NCBI GenBank assembly: GCA_030431055.1
Contig: JAUIJA010000002.1
Location: forward strand, 186,001-250,000
Length of the DNA stretch: 64,000 nucleotides
Direction: 5' to 3'
From: Bacteroidia bacterium
GTDB taxonomy: Bacteria; Bacteroidota; Bacteroidia; Flavobacteriales; Flavobacteriaceae
Below, in pieces: positions 1-9,671 of the stretch (positions are counted from its first letter, which is position 1; each line of letters starts with the position of its first letter). Position numbers and translations under genes: made by a program. The notes beneath the pieces were generated by a model, which ran no database searches, was not told the origin of the DNA, and saw nothing but the letters and a program-made list of their open reading frames with translations.

Positions 1-365
1 TTGTAATACAAAACATCTGCTTTTAAAGAATCGTTCAAATTACCTAATAACTCTAAAGCGTTATCGTAATTTTTTAACTGATTTATATCGTCTTCCCAAC
101 TACGAAAAACTAATGCTTTACGATAAAGCGAAAGACCTTTTTGTAAATTAGATTGTGATTCGGCTATTGCTTTATTAGCATAAGTTATCGCTTTACTACT
201 ATCTTGTTCTATATACTGATAGTACTTTGCTAGCATTGTTAAAGCTTCAGCTTTTTTATCTCCTTTTAGACTTGGAAGAATGGTAAGAATACTGTCTTTA
301 TTTTGAAAATCTTGAGCAAAAAAAAGATTTGGTAAAAAAAGGAAGAGTAATATTTTATATTTCAT
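1..365 (-). CDS. TPR-type secreted or sensor protein, N-terminal part only
   Basis: An ATG at 363-365 opens a frame that stays open to the window edge (121 codons seen). It begins with a signal-peptide-like stretch (MKYKILLFLFLPNLFFAQ) and continues with helical TPR-like sequence rich in KAI.YANKAIAES and ALxLLGNL patterns. The neighbour downstream is a TPR histidine kinase with the same kind of N-terminus, so this may be another TPR sensor kinase, but the C-terminal part lies outside the window and the output domain cannot be seen. Confidence 0.7.
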   Translation of the reverse strand, partial: MKYKILLFLFLPNLFFAQDFQNKDSILTILPSLKGDKKAEALTMLAKYYQYIEQDSSKAITYANKAIAESQSNLQKGLSLYRKALVFRSWEDDINQLKNYDNALELLGNLNDSLKADVLYY

Positions 366-400
366 AGTTATGATTTATAAAACTAAAATATAAAATAAAA

Positions 401-2173
401 TTACAAACCTCTGTTTAATTCAAATAAAATTACCGTTCCTTTTTCGTTTGAAGTAATTATAGCTTTTGTATTCAATTCTGAAGCTCTTTTCTGTATTGAA
501 GTTAAACCATTTCCAGCTTCAATTTCAGTATTGTTAAAACCGTTACCATTATCTGAAATCTCAACAGAAATTCTGTTTTTAAATTCTTTAATCTTCACTT
601 CAATTTCTGTAGCACTTGCATGTTTAATTGCATTATTTACACTTTCTTGAATAATGCGATAAATGTTCATTCCATCTCGAGAAGAAAAAGGCTTAAGCTC
701 TTTAGAATTTAAATTACTTATAAAATTAAAATGTGTTCCGCTTAATGAAATTTTAGCATTTTCAATAAAGTTAGAAATTCGCGTTTCTAAATCTTCAACT
801 GAAATTTCTTCTTTATTCATTGCCCAAATAGTATCGCGTAGTTCAACTATAGTTTCTCTTGTAAAAGAGCTTATTTTTGTTAGCTTTTCGTTTACTTTTG
901 GATTATCTTCACCTAAGGCATATTTTAAATTATCGATTGAAGAAATGATAAAAGTTAATTGCGAACCAATATTATCGTGTAAATCTCTAGAAATTTGAAG
1001 GCGCTGATCTTGTAATTTATTTTGAGTTTCAATTTTTAATAAAGCATCACGCAATTCGTTCTCTTTTTGAAGTTGGATAGTTTTCAACTTTTGTCGGTTA
1101 TAAACAAAATAGCCCAATAAGATTGATAACAATAATAATGCACAAACAATAATTATGTACATATTTTTTTCAGCTAATTGTGCACGATGTAATAAAATTT
1201 GACGTTCTTTTTCTTCTGAATCAAATTTTGTGTCAAATTCTGCTTGCTTAATGCGTAAATCTATATTTGCTAAACTATCTTTATAAATTACATATTTCTT
1301 GTAATTATCTAGTGCTTCTTTAAAATTGCTTTTTAGCTCATAAGCCTCTGAAATCCTTTGTAAATTATCTTGAGTTAAGTAAGGATAATTGTGCTTTTTA
1401 CTGTATTCTATTGCCTTATTAAAATATTCAATAGATTTATCAAATTCTTTTATTTCATAAAAATAAGAACCATAAAAATTTAAATTTTCGGCAATTCCTA
1501 TTTTATCATCTATTTCAACTCTTATTTTATAAGCTTCATCAAAGTTCTTTTTAGCTTCATCAAAGTTTTTCTCTGTTAAATTCAAAAACCCAATTTTATT
1601 CAAGCTATAAGGAATTCCAAAACTATCTTTTTGCGTTTTTTTTAAGTCTAACGATTTGTTATAAAAATAATAAGCACTATCAAATTGCTTATTCATTTCT
1701 TTTAGCAATCCGTAATTATCATAAAGCGCTTTTAATTCTACTTTGTCATTAAGCTTTTCGGCTAATTTTATCCCTTTTTGCATGTAAAGCATTGCCTCTG
1801 GAAGATTTCGGCGTTTCATTTGGTAACCAAAATCACCATACGCTTTTGCTACTTTACTTAGTTTTCCTTGGCTTTGAAAAGATTTTATTGCTAAAACTGT
1901 GTATTTATGATTTAATTCATACTTACCTTGATAGTAATAAATTAAGCCCAAATTCTCATAGCTTTCTGCAATCCCTTTTTGATACTTATACTTTTGAGAA
2001 ATTGCTAAATTATTCTTATAATTTTTCTCTGATTGATATAGGTTTTCAATCTTTTGATTAAATGGTAAATTATTTAAAGAGTCAACATTTTTTAACTCAG
2101 AATTTTGAGCAAAAAAAACTTGAATACTACAGAATAGCAATATAAAAATGACTCTTAGATTAGTTTTTTCCAT
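401..2173 (-). CDS. TPR-containing membrane sensor histidine kinase (HisKA_3 type)
   Basis: A longer frame runs upstream to 2314, but it would overlap the preceding gene and its terminator. The ATG at 2171-2173 gives MEKTNLRVIFILLF, a normal signal peptide ending near FAQ, so I use 590 aa. Order: signal peptide, about 300 residues of TPR-type helices in the periplasm, one membrane helix near residues 336-358, coiled linker, HisKA_3 dimerisation motif (RDLHDNIGSQL, phospho-acceptor His near 399), then a HATPase_c domain with an N box and NGNGF and GNGL motifs. This is the NarL-partner class of kinases. No response regulator lies next to it in the window; its partner may be encoded to the left or elsewhere. 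Confidence 0.88.
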   Translation of the reverse strand: MEKTNLRVIFILLFCSIQVFFAQNSELKNVDSLNNLPFNQKIENLYQSEKNYKNNLAISQKYKYQKGIAESYENLGLIYYYQGKYELNHKYTVLAIKSFQSQGKLSKVAKAYGDFGYQMKRRNLPEAMLYMQKGIKLAEKLNDKVELKALYDNYGLLKEMNKQFDSAYYFYNKSLDLKKTQKDSFGIPYSLNKIGFLNLTEKNFDEAKKNFDEAYKIRVEIDDKIGIAENLNFYGSYFYEIKEFDKSIEYFNKAIEYSKKHNYPYLTQDNLQRISEAYELKSNFKEALDNYKKYVIYKDSLANIDLRIKQAEFDTKFDSEEKERQILLHRAQLAEKNMYIIIVCALLLLSILLGYFVYNRQKLKTIQLQKENELRDALLKIETQNKLQDQRLQISRDLHDNIGSQLTFIISSIDNLKYALGEDNPKVNEKLTKISSFTRETIVELRDTIWAMNKEEISVEDLETRISNFIENAKISLSGTHFNFISNLNSKELKPFSSRDGMNIYRIIQESVNNAIKHASATEIEVKIKEFKNRISVEISDNGNGFNNTEIEAGNGLTSIQKRASELNTKAIITSNEKGTVILFELNRGL

Positions 2174-2214
2174 TATAAATAATTCAACATGTAAACTTAA
2201 TTTAAGATTAAAGC

Positions 2215-2242
2215 AAAAAAAATACGGCAATTGCCGTATTTT
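2215..2242 (-). terminator. Intrinsic terminator of the TPR-CHAT gene
   Basis: A perfect 24-base palindrome (2219-2242) built around ACGGCAATTGCCGT is followed on the minus strand by eight T. It starts five bases after the stop codon of the CHAT gene. Very similar hairpins end two genes further right. Confidence 0.85.
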
Positions 2243-2246
2243 AATC

Positions 2247-5084
2247 TTATCGTCCATTGTAAAGAAATGGTGCCCAAAATTGTGGATGTTTGTATGCTTC
2301 GCCAAAATCGCCATTTATAAACGAGCGCTTAATTTGATTTAAAGTCTCTACAGTATTACCATTTTGTTGCACTACTTTTTTAAACAAATTTTGCATGGTT
2401 AAAGCCGTTCCGGCATCGCTTACTGGCCATAAAGACAACATTGTTGCATTTGAGCCAGCTACTAAAAACGCCGAATTTAATCCGTTTATTCCTTCTCCTC
2501 CATACAACTTACCAATTCCTGTATCACAAGCACTTAGAATAACCAAATCGGCATTTAAATTTAATTTCGCTATTTCTGGAACCAATAAAAAAGTATCTTC
2601 TCTTCCGTCGCCACCATTAGGTTGGGAAAACATTACACCACTAAACTCCGGAATAATATCGCTTGTAAATCCGTGAGTGGAAATTAGAAGGTTTTTGTAC
2701 TGTTTTAATTCACCAGAAGCATTTGCTTTTTTAAAGTTACTTTCGCTCATATCTAAACCTTTATAAACTTTAATATCACTAGAAAGTGTTCCTACAAATT
2801 CTACTTCTTTTAAGGTTCCTTCTAAATAATTTGCACCGCCAAAACCTAGTGCTTCTAATTCGGGTTTAAAGTTGTAAATGCCTTGATTTATTTTTTGGTT
2901 TACCGCATCGGAAACTTTATAAAAATCTTCAATTCCTCTAACTGTTGGTTTTACATTTCCAGAGGGCTGGTATTTTGCTCCACCAAAAGCTAAAACCGAT
3001 TTTCTGTTTGTTGCATAATTTCTATTGGCAATAATCTTCCAAATAGTTGTATTAGGAATATATCGAACATCGTGTGAAGAAACAAAATATTGATTTTTAG
3101 GTGATAAAAACGCTTCAAATGGTAAATAATTTAATTCTGAAGATGAGCTGATGATTACTTTAGGATATTTTACCAAAATATCTTGAACAGGCTGTAGCGT
3201 TAAATCGTACCAAAAATGTAGAAAATCGTTTTGTACATTTTGCAATTGCGGATTTGATGATTCTAATAATTGACGCGTCCATTCTACAAGCGTAACAAAA
3301 TCTTCTTTTTTATAAGCGGCTTCTTTTGTTGCATACCTAACTAATTGTCCGTCTTGATAATCTACTTGTAAATCGTTCATGTACGGATTAAGTTTAGCAG
3401 GTATTTTTTTTACTCTATTGGTGTAAGTTTTCTTTAAACGAAGTAATTCATTTATAGGATAATTATATCTAATTTCCGCCTTATTTTTAGTAATTGCAGT
3501 TATAATAACTTCACCAGGTTCGCCAATGGTATACGTTAACAAAACCTCATCTTGTTTCAATAATTTTTGAGCATCTGAAATCGAAGCAATGGAAGTAGTT
3601 GCATTCAATTGGTCTTTTAAATAACCACTTCTGCTTTGCTCTTGTAGTTGAAATAATTTTTGAATATTGTTAGTTTGCTTGTAACTCATAATCAAACCCG
3701 TGTAGACTCCAGAAATGTCATTCATGTATTCTAACTTTTGCTTAGCATTAAGATTGCTTTTTACTTTTTCGGCAAGTGCAATACTTTTTTCAAACTGAAT
3801 AATGGCATTACCATAATCTTTTCGATTGTAATAAATAAAACCTAAGTTATTGTACAAATTTTGAGCTTGATCAAAAATCTTATCTTTAATATAACCTTGT
3901 GCTGTTTCTTCGTTAATTCGTTGCGCATCGGAATACAAACCTTGTCGTGCTTTAATTATAATGTAATTTGAATTTACTTCTCTAGTTAAATTAACATCGT
4001 TTATCTTTTTGGCTAAATTGTATGCTTTCGTTAAATACTCACCACTTTTACTCATTTCTGCTTGTGCGCCATTCATTAAATAGTAAGCACCAATAGAATT
4101 ATAGGCTTTGGCTTTATAATAATCGTTATTTAATTTGTTGGCCGTTTGCTCTAATTGAAATGCCATTTGAAGTTTTTCTTGTTCTTTATCTCCAAAATTG
4201 CCTAAAACATGAATTTTATGCAATTGCATGTTTGCCAATTGATAAGAAGTAAATCCTAAGTTTTTATACTCTTCTAAAGCCGAATTAATCTCTAAAAGCG
4301 CACCTCTTTCATCATAACCGCTATTTTTTAATATTGATAAGAACCAATGTGCATAGCTTCGTTGCCAATACAACGCAGAATTACCTTTGGAAATAGTTAA
4401 AAAGGTTTCAAACTGTTTCTTGCATTCGGCTATATTTCCTTTTGAATAAAAACTTGTAGCTTTTGCTAATGGAACTAACTTTGAAATTAACGGATTTACC
4501 GTTTGCATAGCGTTATATTTTGCAGCTAACTGATCTATTTTATCACAAGCAGTTCCTTTTATAGCTCCATTAAAACATTGATCAAATTGTAATGCTAAAT
4601 CCGGATTATTATACGTATGAAATATTTTGCTGTATTTTCCTTTTAAAGACGAAATATCTTTACTCAGGAAATAGCCTATTACATCCATATCTTTAAAAAT
4701 AGCATCAGGAGATTTTTCAGTATTAAACTGAACAGCAAAGTTTAAGCTTTTTTCAGCTTCTGCTATGTTATTATTGATAAAATAAATATAAGCCTGAGTA
4801 AAATATGAATAAGGCAACAAAGGCTGAATATTTAAAGCTTTATTTGATTCTATTTGTGCCTGTTTAAGATTTCCTGTACAAATATGATAATATGAGTTTA
4901 AATAATAACCCGCAAATTCATCAGGAAAGTTAAGCATTAACAATTCGCTTCCTTCTTTCATTTTGGTAAGGTTTTTATTATTGTAACCTTCCATAAATAC
5001 CGCATAATAATCATTGAAATTATTAGGTTGTGCAGAAGAAAAGAGAACAACTAAAAGAAATATTGAAACTAAAAAAGATTTCAT
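2247..5084 (-). CDS. Secreted TPR-CHAT domain protein, caspase/separase-like
   Basis: 945 aa with a signal peptide (MKSFLVSIFLLVVLFSSAQ). About the first 500 residues are TPR-like helical repeats; the C-terminal third is a CHAT domain (caspase HetF associated with TPRs). The expected catalytic pair is visible: His near residue 804 in STHGFTSD and Cys near 853 in LSACDTG, followed by the typical GEGINGLNSAFLVAGS and LWPVSD stretches. CHAT proteins are clan CD peptidases or peptidase-like. It lies 4 bp after the start of the downstream MORN-type gene region and just upstream of a TPR histidine kinase, which suggests envelope signalling, but the substrate is unknown. Confidence 0.88.
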   Translation of the reverse strand: MKSFLVSIFLLVVLFSSAQPNNFNDYYAVFMEGYNNKNLTKMKEGSELLMLNFPDEFAGYYLNSYYHICTGNLKQAQIESNKALNIQPLLPYSYFTQAYIYFINNNIAEAEKSLNFAVQFNTEKSPDAIFKDMDVIGYFLSKDISSLKGKYSKIFHTYNNPDLALQFDQCFNGAIKGTACDKIDQLAAKYNAMQTVNPLISKLVPLAKATSFYSKGNIAECKKQFETFLTISKGNSALYWQRSYAHWFLSILKNSGYDERGALLEINSALEEYKNLGFTSYQLANMQLHKIHVLGNFGDKEQEKLQMAFQLEQTANKLNNDYYKAKAYNSIGAYYLMNGAQAEMSKSGEYLTKAYNLAKKINDVNLTREVNSNYIIIKARQGLYSDAQRINEETAQGYIKDKIFDQAQNLYNNLGFIYYNRKDYGNAIIQFEKSIALAEKVKSNLNAKQKLEYMNDISGVYTGLIMSYKQTNNIQKLFQLQEQSRSGYLKDQLNATTSIASISDAQKLLKQDEVLLTYTIGEPGEVIITAITKNKAEIRYNYPINELLRLKKTYTNRVKKIPAKLNPYMNDLQVDYQDGQLVRYATKEAAYKKEDFVTLVEWTRQLLESSNPQLQNVQNDFLHFWYDLTLQPVQDILVKYPKVIISSSSELNYLPFEAFLSPKNQYFVSSHDVRYIPNTTIWKIIANRNYATNRKSVLAFGGAKYQPSGNVKPTVRGIEDFYKVSDAVNQKINQGIYNFKPELEALGFGGANYLEGTLKEVEFVGTLSSDIKVYKGLDMSESNFKKANASGELKQYKNLLISTHGFTSDIIPEFSGVMFSQPNGGDGREDTFLLVPEIAKLNLNADLVILSACDTGIGKLYGGEGINGLNSAFLVAGSNATMLSLWPVSDAGTALTMQNLFKKVVQQNGNTVETLNQIKRSFINGDFGEAYKHPQFWAPFLYNGR

Positions 5085-5088
5085 AAAA

Positions 5089-5831
5089 TTAAAGAGGTGT
5101 TTTAATTACATTATCTTCATAATATCCCTTTTCGATAATATTTCCATTTTTATCGATTTTAAAACCTAACCCTTCTTTGTAGTTTTTATGCCAAGAGCCT
5201 ATATATTTTGTACCATCTTCATAAAAATATACGCCAAACTCTTTTCTTAAACCTTGAATATGCTGTCCCATATATTGTGCTCCATCTTTCCAAACTTGAA
5301 TTGCTGGAAATGATTTTTTTGAAAATAAAAAATAACCAAGTGCATATGAACCGTTGTCATATTTCTCTATGTTAAACCCATTAAATCCATTTGGATTTTG
5401 ACCATAACCATAATCAACCACATTTGCTTTATATCCATTTGGATCTTCCTTATCATTTGTGAATTGTTTTTTCCATTCAATATTTCCATTTGCCATTTTA
5501 AAAGCTGGTCCTTCTTTTTTATCTTTTCTATAAGTATATAATTCTATTGTTCCTTGCTGTTTATTCATTAGAATTAAAGTACCGTCTTTTTGATGATCTT
5601 TATTATAATTTACATACGTTGTTTTTCCATCGGAATGAAGCACCATATTTGGTCCAACAATAAAACCATTCATTCTAAAACCGTAAGAAACATCACCATT
5701 ATCCAATGTAACAGTTTCAAAACTTACTAAACCTTTTTTAACTTCTTTTTTACCTGCTTGATTCCCAAATTTTTGTTGAAAAAACAAATTGATGTAAAAA
5801 CTAAAAACACTAATTGAGCAAAATTTTTCAT
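5089..5831 (-). pseudogene. MORN-like secreted protein, signal peptide out of frame with body
   Basis: The body (5089-5787, 232 aa) has repeated Gly/Tyr-rich MORN-like units (YMGQHIQGLRKEFGVYF, YIGSWHKNYKEGLGF). It has no ATG; its only start would be a TTG at 5787. One frame away, an ATG at 5829-5831 encodes a good signal peptide (MKNFAQLVFLVFTSICFF). The two join perfectly if the A6 run at 5779-5784 (T6 on the coding strand) had seven bases. So this is a one-base deletion in a homopolymer: real decay, slippage-based switching, or a sequencing error. The gene sits 4 bp upstream of the TPR-CHAT gene. Confidence 0.65.
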
Positions 5832-5878
5832 TTTTATTATTTTTTTAATTGAGTATAAAACTAGCTTAACATTCGTCC

Positions 5879-5906
5879 AAAAAAAATAGGGCAATTGCCC
5901 TATTTT
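5879..5906 (-). terminator. Intrinsic terminator after the MORN pseudogene
   Basis: Perfect palindrome at 5883-5906 with core TAGGGCAATTGCCCTA, followed on the minus strand by a T-run of eight. It belongs to the same hairpin family as those at 2219 and 7634. Confidence 0.85.
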
Positions 5907-5923
5907 AAACACTTTATGAAAAA

Positions 5924-6642
5924 TTAATCTGTTACTTCAATTTGTAATTCGCCATTTTTCCAATAGCCAACTAATTTTTTATCTTCTACAATATTGTGAA
6001 ACATTCCCATTCCTTCGTAGGCTGAATTTTCTCAGTTTCCGAAAAAATAATTCCCATTAGGATAAACATAAATTCCAACACCAGAAAGCGCACCATTTTC
6101 ATCAAAACCTCCTATATAAGTTGCTTTATTTGAAAAAATATATGAACCATAAAGCATGTGTTTGTTTTCAAAAAAGTCATTAAATTGATCTCCGTTTTCA
6201 AATTTATATCTTCCATAAAAGCTTTCGCAATTTCCCATTACACAACCTAATTCTATCGAATTATTATCAAAAGAATATTTTGTCGAGATTTTATCATTTA
6301 TGTAATAACCTGCTTCAACTCTGTTGTCTTTAAAATATTTAACGCCTTTTCTGTGTAATTTTCCGTTTTTGAAATTTCCAACAATTGTTAGAATGGAATC
6401 GTTAATTTTTATAATTCCGAAACCTTGTATTGTATCATTTTTCCAAGAACCTATATACATGGTTTTATTGTTAAAAAGTATTGAACTACGTTTGTTCGTT
6501 TACCTTCTTCAAAAAAACCTTCATATCGCCCTTCTGGATAAATTTTTGTTCCATAACCGTCTTCACAATCACCTTGAATACAATCGTTTTGAGCGAGACA
6601 AAGTGAAGAAGGTAATAAAAAGAAATAGAAATATTTATTCAT
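5924..6642 (-). pseudogene. MORN-repeat secreted protein, broken by a frameshift and a stop
   Basis: Begins with ATG at 6642 and a signal peptide (MNKYFYFFLLPSSLCLAQ), then MORN-type units (YEGFFEEGK). The frame is lost at about 6485-6508, where a one-base deletion moves the reading into the frame of 6032-6460 (MYIGSWKNDTIQGFGI, several MORN units, YPNGNYFFGN). A TGA at 6032-6034 stops it, but the same frame continues beyond with ENSAYEGMGMFHN and ends at TAA 5924-5926. A TGG at that place would give the MORN-like GNWENSAYEG, so a Trp-to-stop change is likely. The start overlaps the upstream gene's stop by 8 bp, so the two were probably translated together. Confidence 0.7.
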
Positions 6643-7597
6643 TTATTTTACTTTTTAATTGATTGACTTTAAAAATATTAAAATCTGTAGAACCACTTAC
6701 AGTTCCATCGGCATAAGTAATTTTTCTAAAAATAAAATATTCATAATTATTGTAGCGATTATCTATCCCTGCTTTTACAATCCAATCATTATGCTCATTT
6801 TGCTCTAAAACTTCATTCACTTCTATTTTTCTATAAGGCTTATTTCTGTCGTTTAACAGATTTTCTCTTAATGTTTGAAGTGTTATTTCTTCATATTTAA
6901 TCTCCGTTTCTATGCCGTTAACCATTTGGATAGGGTTAGGCAAATTCATTTTGAGCTCAATATTTTGTTTTTTATCTTCTAAGTACGCATTAAAAAAACT
7001 ATCTCCCTGTTTATACTTTAAGACAACCTCATCATTTAAATATAGCTTTATAGTTTCTGATTGAATTTTATCTTCTTTTGAAAAATACTTTACAACAGAT
7101 TTATATAAAACCTTATCATTATAGAAAAATTCTTCTATTGAATAATTGTTTGCATAAACGCCTTTGATTTCTGCTAATTGTCCATTTTTATTATATTTAA
7201 AAAAGAAGTCATTTTTGAATAACGCCGACTTGTATATTTTCTTTACTAAGACTTTTTTGTCATATTCATATGTTAGAACCGAATTAAAATTAGGTCGGTT
7301 TTTTACTAAAGTTTCACGTTTTATAAGCGTACCATTTACAAATTCCGAACTTTCAGAAGTTGAACTAGCATATTTTCCAAAAATATGATACTCGTGATGG
7401 ATAATGTTTCCGTTATCATCAAAGTCGTAACTATCACTAGATTTGTCGATAACCATTTTGTCTTCCAAACTATAAGAATAGGTTTCTACTTTTTTAACTT
7501 TTTTTGTAAATCCTAAATCTTTGAAAGTAACTTCGGGTTGTTGTGCAAAAAGCGAAATAGCACTATTTAACAGAAAAAGAATAATTAATTTTTTCAT
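6635..7597 (-). CDS. Secreted hypothetical protein with YD-like strand repeats
   Basis: 320 aa with a clear signal peptide (MKKLIILFLLNSAISLFAQ). The body contains recurring short units of the kind YDFDDNGNIIHHEY, YEYDKKVLVKKIY and FKYNKNGQLAEIKG, which resemble single YD/RHS-type beta strands seen in many Bacteroidetes secreted proteins. No catalytic motif or sorting tail was recognised. It heads the short run of MORN-type genes and follows a strong terminator, so it probably starts a transcription unit. Function unknown. Confidence 0.75.
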   Translation of the reverse strand: MKKLIILFLLNSAISLFAQQPEVTFKDLGFTKKVKKVETYSYSLEDKMVIDKSSDSYDFDDNGNIIHHEYHIFGKYASSTSESSEFVNGTLIKRETLVKNRPNFNSVLTYEYDKKVLVKKIYKSALFKNDFFFKYNKNGQLAEIKGVYANNYSIEEFFYNDKVLYKSVVKYFSKEDKIQSETIKLYLNDEVVLKYKQGDSFFNAYLEDKKQNIELKMNLPNPIQMVNGIETEIKYEEITLQTLRENLLNDRNKPYRKIEVNEVLEQNEHNDWIVKAGIDNRYNNYEYFIFRKITYADGTVSGSTDFNIFKVNQLKSKINE

Positions 7598-7628
7598 TTT
7601 TTATTTCAAATTTCTTCATTTATTAATC

Positions 7629-7657
7629 AAAAAAAAATAGGGCACTTGCCCTATTTT
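7629..7657 (-). terminator. Intrinsic terminator after the beta-propeller gene
   Basis: Near-perfect palindrome at 7634-7657 with arms AAAATAGGGCA and TGCCCTATTTT, followed on the minus strand by nine T. It lies 52 bp after the stop codon at 7709 and matches the hairpin at 5883 except in the centre. Confidence 0.83.
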
Positions 7658-7708
7658 AAGAACTTACAATCATTTAAAAAACTTAATCTAAGTAAATAAT
7701 ATGAAAAA

Positions 7709-9631
7709 CTACTGCTTTAGATTGTAAGTATAAACACTTTTATCATTTGCTTTATAAAATAAATACCCTCCTGTTTCATCTACTTCATATTCTGGTTTTT
7801 TATCATCTAAAACAATCTCTTTATCTACTTTACCAGTATCTTTATCGATTTTAACCAAGCCTACACCATTACTTAATTTTGTTAAGATAAATTGAGAATT
7901 TTCTGTAGCTGCAGTGGCTTTAAAACGTTTTGATAAATATTCAAATGAAGCCCCTGCAATTCCAGCAAACATATCTGATGCCATCTTAGCCTGTTTACCA
8001 TAATCATTGTATGAACTTAAATCATTCATACTACCATAAGCCGAACGATTAGCTCCTGCTACTGCAGCTGTTGACATTGTCATTGCTGTTGACGCTACTG
8101 CAACAACTCCACCCATAATTTTACCAAAGGTACTTCTACCTGGAGATTTGTGATATACTTTGTAACTTTCACTTCCGTTAAAGTCGTACATTGCCATATT
8201 TTGATTTGATGATAAGAAAACTCCTCCATTTCTAATTTGCATTGTACTTGGATCTTCTTTTTCTTCAAAATTACATTGCGCAAAATTAGTTACATTACCA
8301 GAATTTGCATCGATTGCCATGATTTTACCATCTGCAGCAATCATATAACGATTATTTTTACTGTCAAATGTTGAAGCTACAGAAGTTGCCTTTTTGTATT
8401 TTAAAGGTTTCCCCCAAACTTCATCTCCAGTTGACAAGTTAACGATATTAGCATCTTCACCTGTTATATATAATAATCCTTGTGGTGTTTCTGCCATTAC
8501 CATAATATTTTCGCCTGTTTTTAATGGCTTTTTGAATAAAGTTTTTCCATCAAAAGAAATTTTATTAATACCACCTTCATAAAGGCCGAATAAAATTCCG
8601 TCTTCCATTACATAAAAATGTTGCACATAACCATTTGTTTTAGGTGCTTTTTCCCATAAATCCTCTCCTGAAGACGCACTTAAAAAAGCAATATTACTTT
8701 GCTCTTTAGCCGCCATTAATTTTCCTAAACCTTTTTCTCCAGAAGGTTGAACATTACTTACAACAGCAATTCCTTGAGGTAAAATTTCAAAATTAGACAC
8801 AATACCTTTAACCTTTCTATCATCTGCCCATAAAGCTTTACCATCTTTATCTCCTATTTTATGAATTCTCGTGTTTTTTCCCGAATTTACACTTTCAAAA
8901 GCATAGATTTCTTTTTCTGATTTATCAGCAACCATCCAAGTAACATCTTTAATTTTGCTTTTCCATATTTCTGTTCCAGAATTAGACATTGCTATAATTC
9001 CTTGAGCCGTAGGCACTAAAACAGAGTTTTTCAATAATAAAGGTGTTCCAGTAACACTAAAATCTTTAGCCATACCTACTCGTCCTGGTTTGTCTAAAAA
9101 GAAAGAAAAGTCCTTTTTACCTGTTTCTAAATCATAAACTGCTACTCTAGGTGTTTGACCTTCAAACTTAGCGTCGCTTTTTTGCAAACCACTAACTACT
9201 AACTTATTTTGAGGTAATATTACGTTACATGTATAAATTTGAGTCCATTTTAAATCTTCCGAATTAAATAAAACTTTTCCTTTTACATAATCGATAACAG
9301 CACGCTTTGTTTTTCCCACTCCAGCAAACTTACCTGTAGCACCTTGAGAAACTACGATATATGGTGTTAATGGCACAAACTCTGTTTCCTCTGGGTTTAA
9401 ACGACCGAAATTATTAAATGTAAATGAAGGTGTTTTTTCACTTGGTTTAATCCCTACTAAACCATCGTTAGTCGCCACTACTAAAATTCCACCTATAGTA
9501 AGTGTCATTTCATTTATTTTTGCACCTAAATCATAAGTAGACTCTGGTGTTTCAGCATTTTTTTGCGCTGAAGTTATATTTGCCATCAATAAAGCAATTA
9601 ATAGCAATGAAGTTTTTTGTAAAGTTTTCAT
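7709..9631 (-). CDS. Secreted PQQ-like beta-propeller repeat protein
   Basis: 640 aa with signal peptide MKTLQKTSLLLIALLMANITSAQ. The body shows repeated propeller blades of the PQQ-binding-like type (GLVGIKPSEK, GVGLVKIDKDTGKVDKEI, NIVNLSTGDEVWGKPL, GKIMAIDANSGNV), each a short strand-turn ending in D..TG. There is an unusual Ala/Gly/Ser/Met-rich insert near residues 505-560. No dehydrogenase residues were identified, so it is more likely a scaffold or sensor than a quinoprotein enzyme. Function unknown. Confidence 0.82.
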   Translation of the reverse strand: MKTLQKTSLLLIALLMANITSAQKNAETPESTYDLGAKINEMTLTIGGILVVATNDGLVGIKPSEKTPSFTFNNFGRLNPEETEFVPLTPYIVVSQGATGKFAGVGKTKRAVIDYVKGKVLFNSEDLKWTQIYTCNVILPQNKLVVSGLQKSDAKFEGQTPRVAVYDLETGKKDFSFFLDKPGRVGMAKDFSVTGTPLLLKNSVLVPTAQGIIAMSNSGTEIWKSKIKDVTWMVADKSEKEIYAFESVNSGKNTRIHKIGDKDGKALWADDRKVKGIVSNFEILPQGIAVVSNVQPSGEKGLGKLMAAKEQSNIAFLSASSGEDLWEKAPKTNGYVQHFYVMEDGILFGLYEGGINKISFDGKTLFKKPLKTGENIMVMAETPQGLLYITGEDANIVNLSTGDEVWGKPLKYKKATSVASTFDSKNNRYMIAADGKIMAIDANSGNVTNFAQCNFEEKEDPSTMQIRNGGVFLSSNQNMAMYDFNGSESYKVYHKSPGRSTFGKIMGGVVAVASTAMTMSTAAVAGANRSAYGSMNDLSSYNDYGKQAKMASDMFAGIAGASFEYLSKRFKATAATENSQFILTKLSNGVGLVKIDKDTGKVDKEIVLDDKKPEYEVDETGGYLFYKANDKSVYTYNLKQ

Positions 9632-9671
9632 TGTCGAATTTAATTTTAGTTGATTTGTGTAGAGTTTTTAT

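Noticed and set aside
663..998. Plus-strand ORF of 111 codons
   Set aside because: Lies fully inside the histidine kinase gene on the other strand and has no domain pattern; shadow frame.
5727..5912. 61-codon ORF starting MFKIGQLPYFFW
   Set aside because: Not a separate gene: it begins inside the terminator hairpin and its useful part is the out-of-frame signal peptide of the MORN-like gene.
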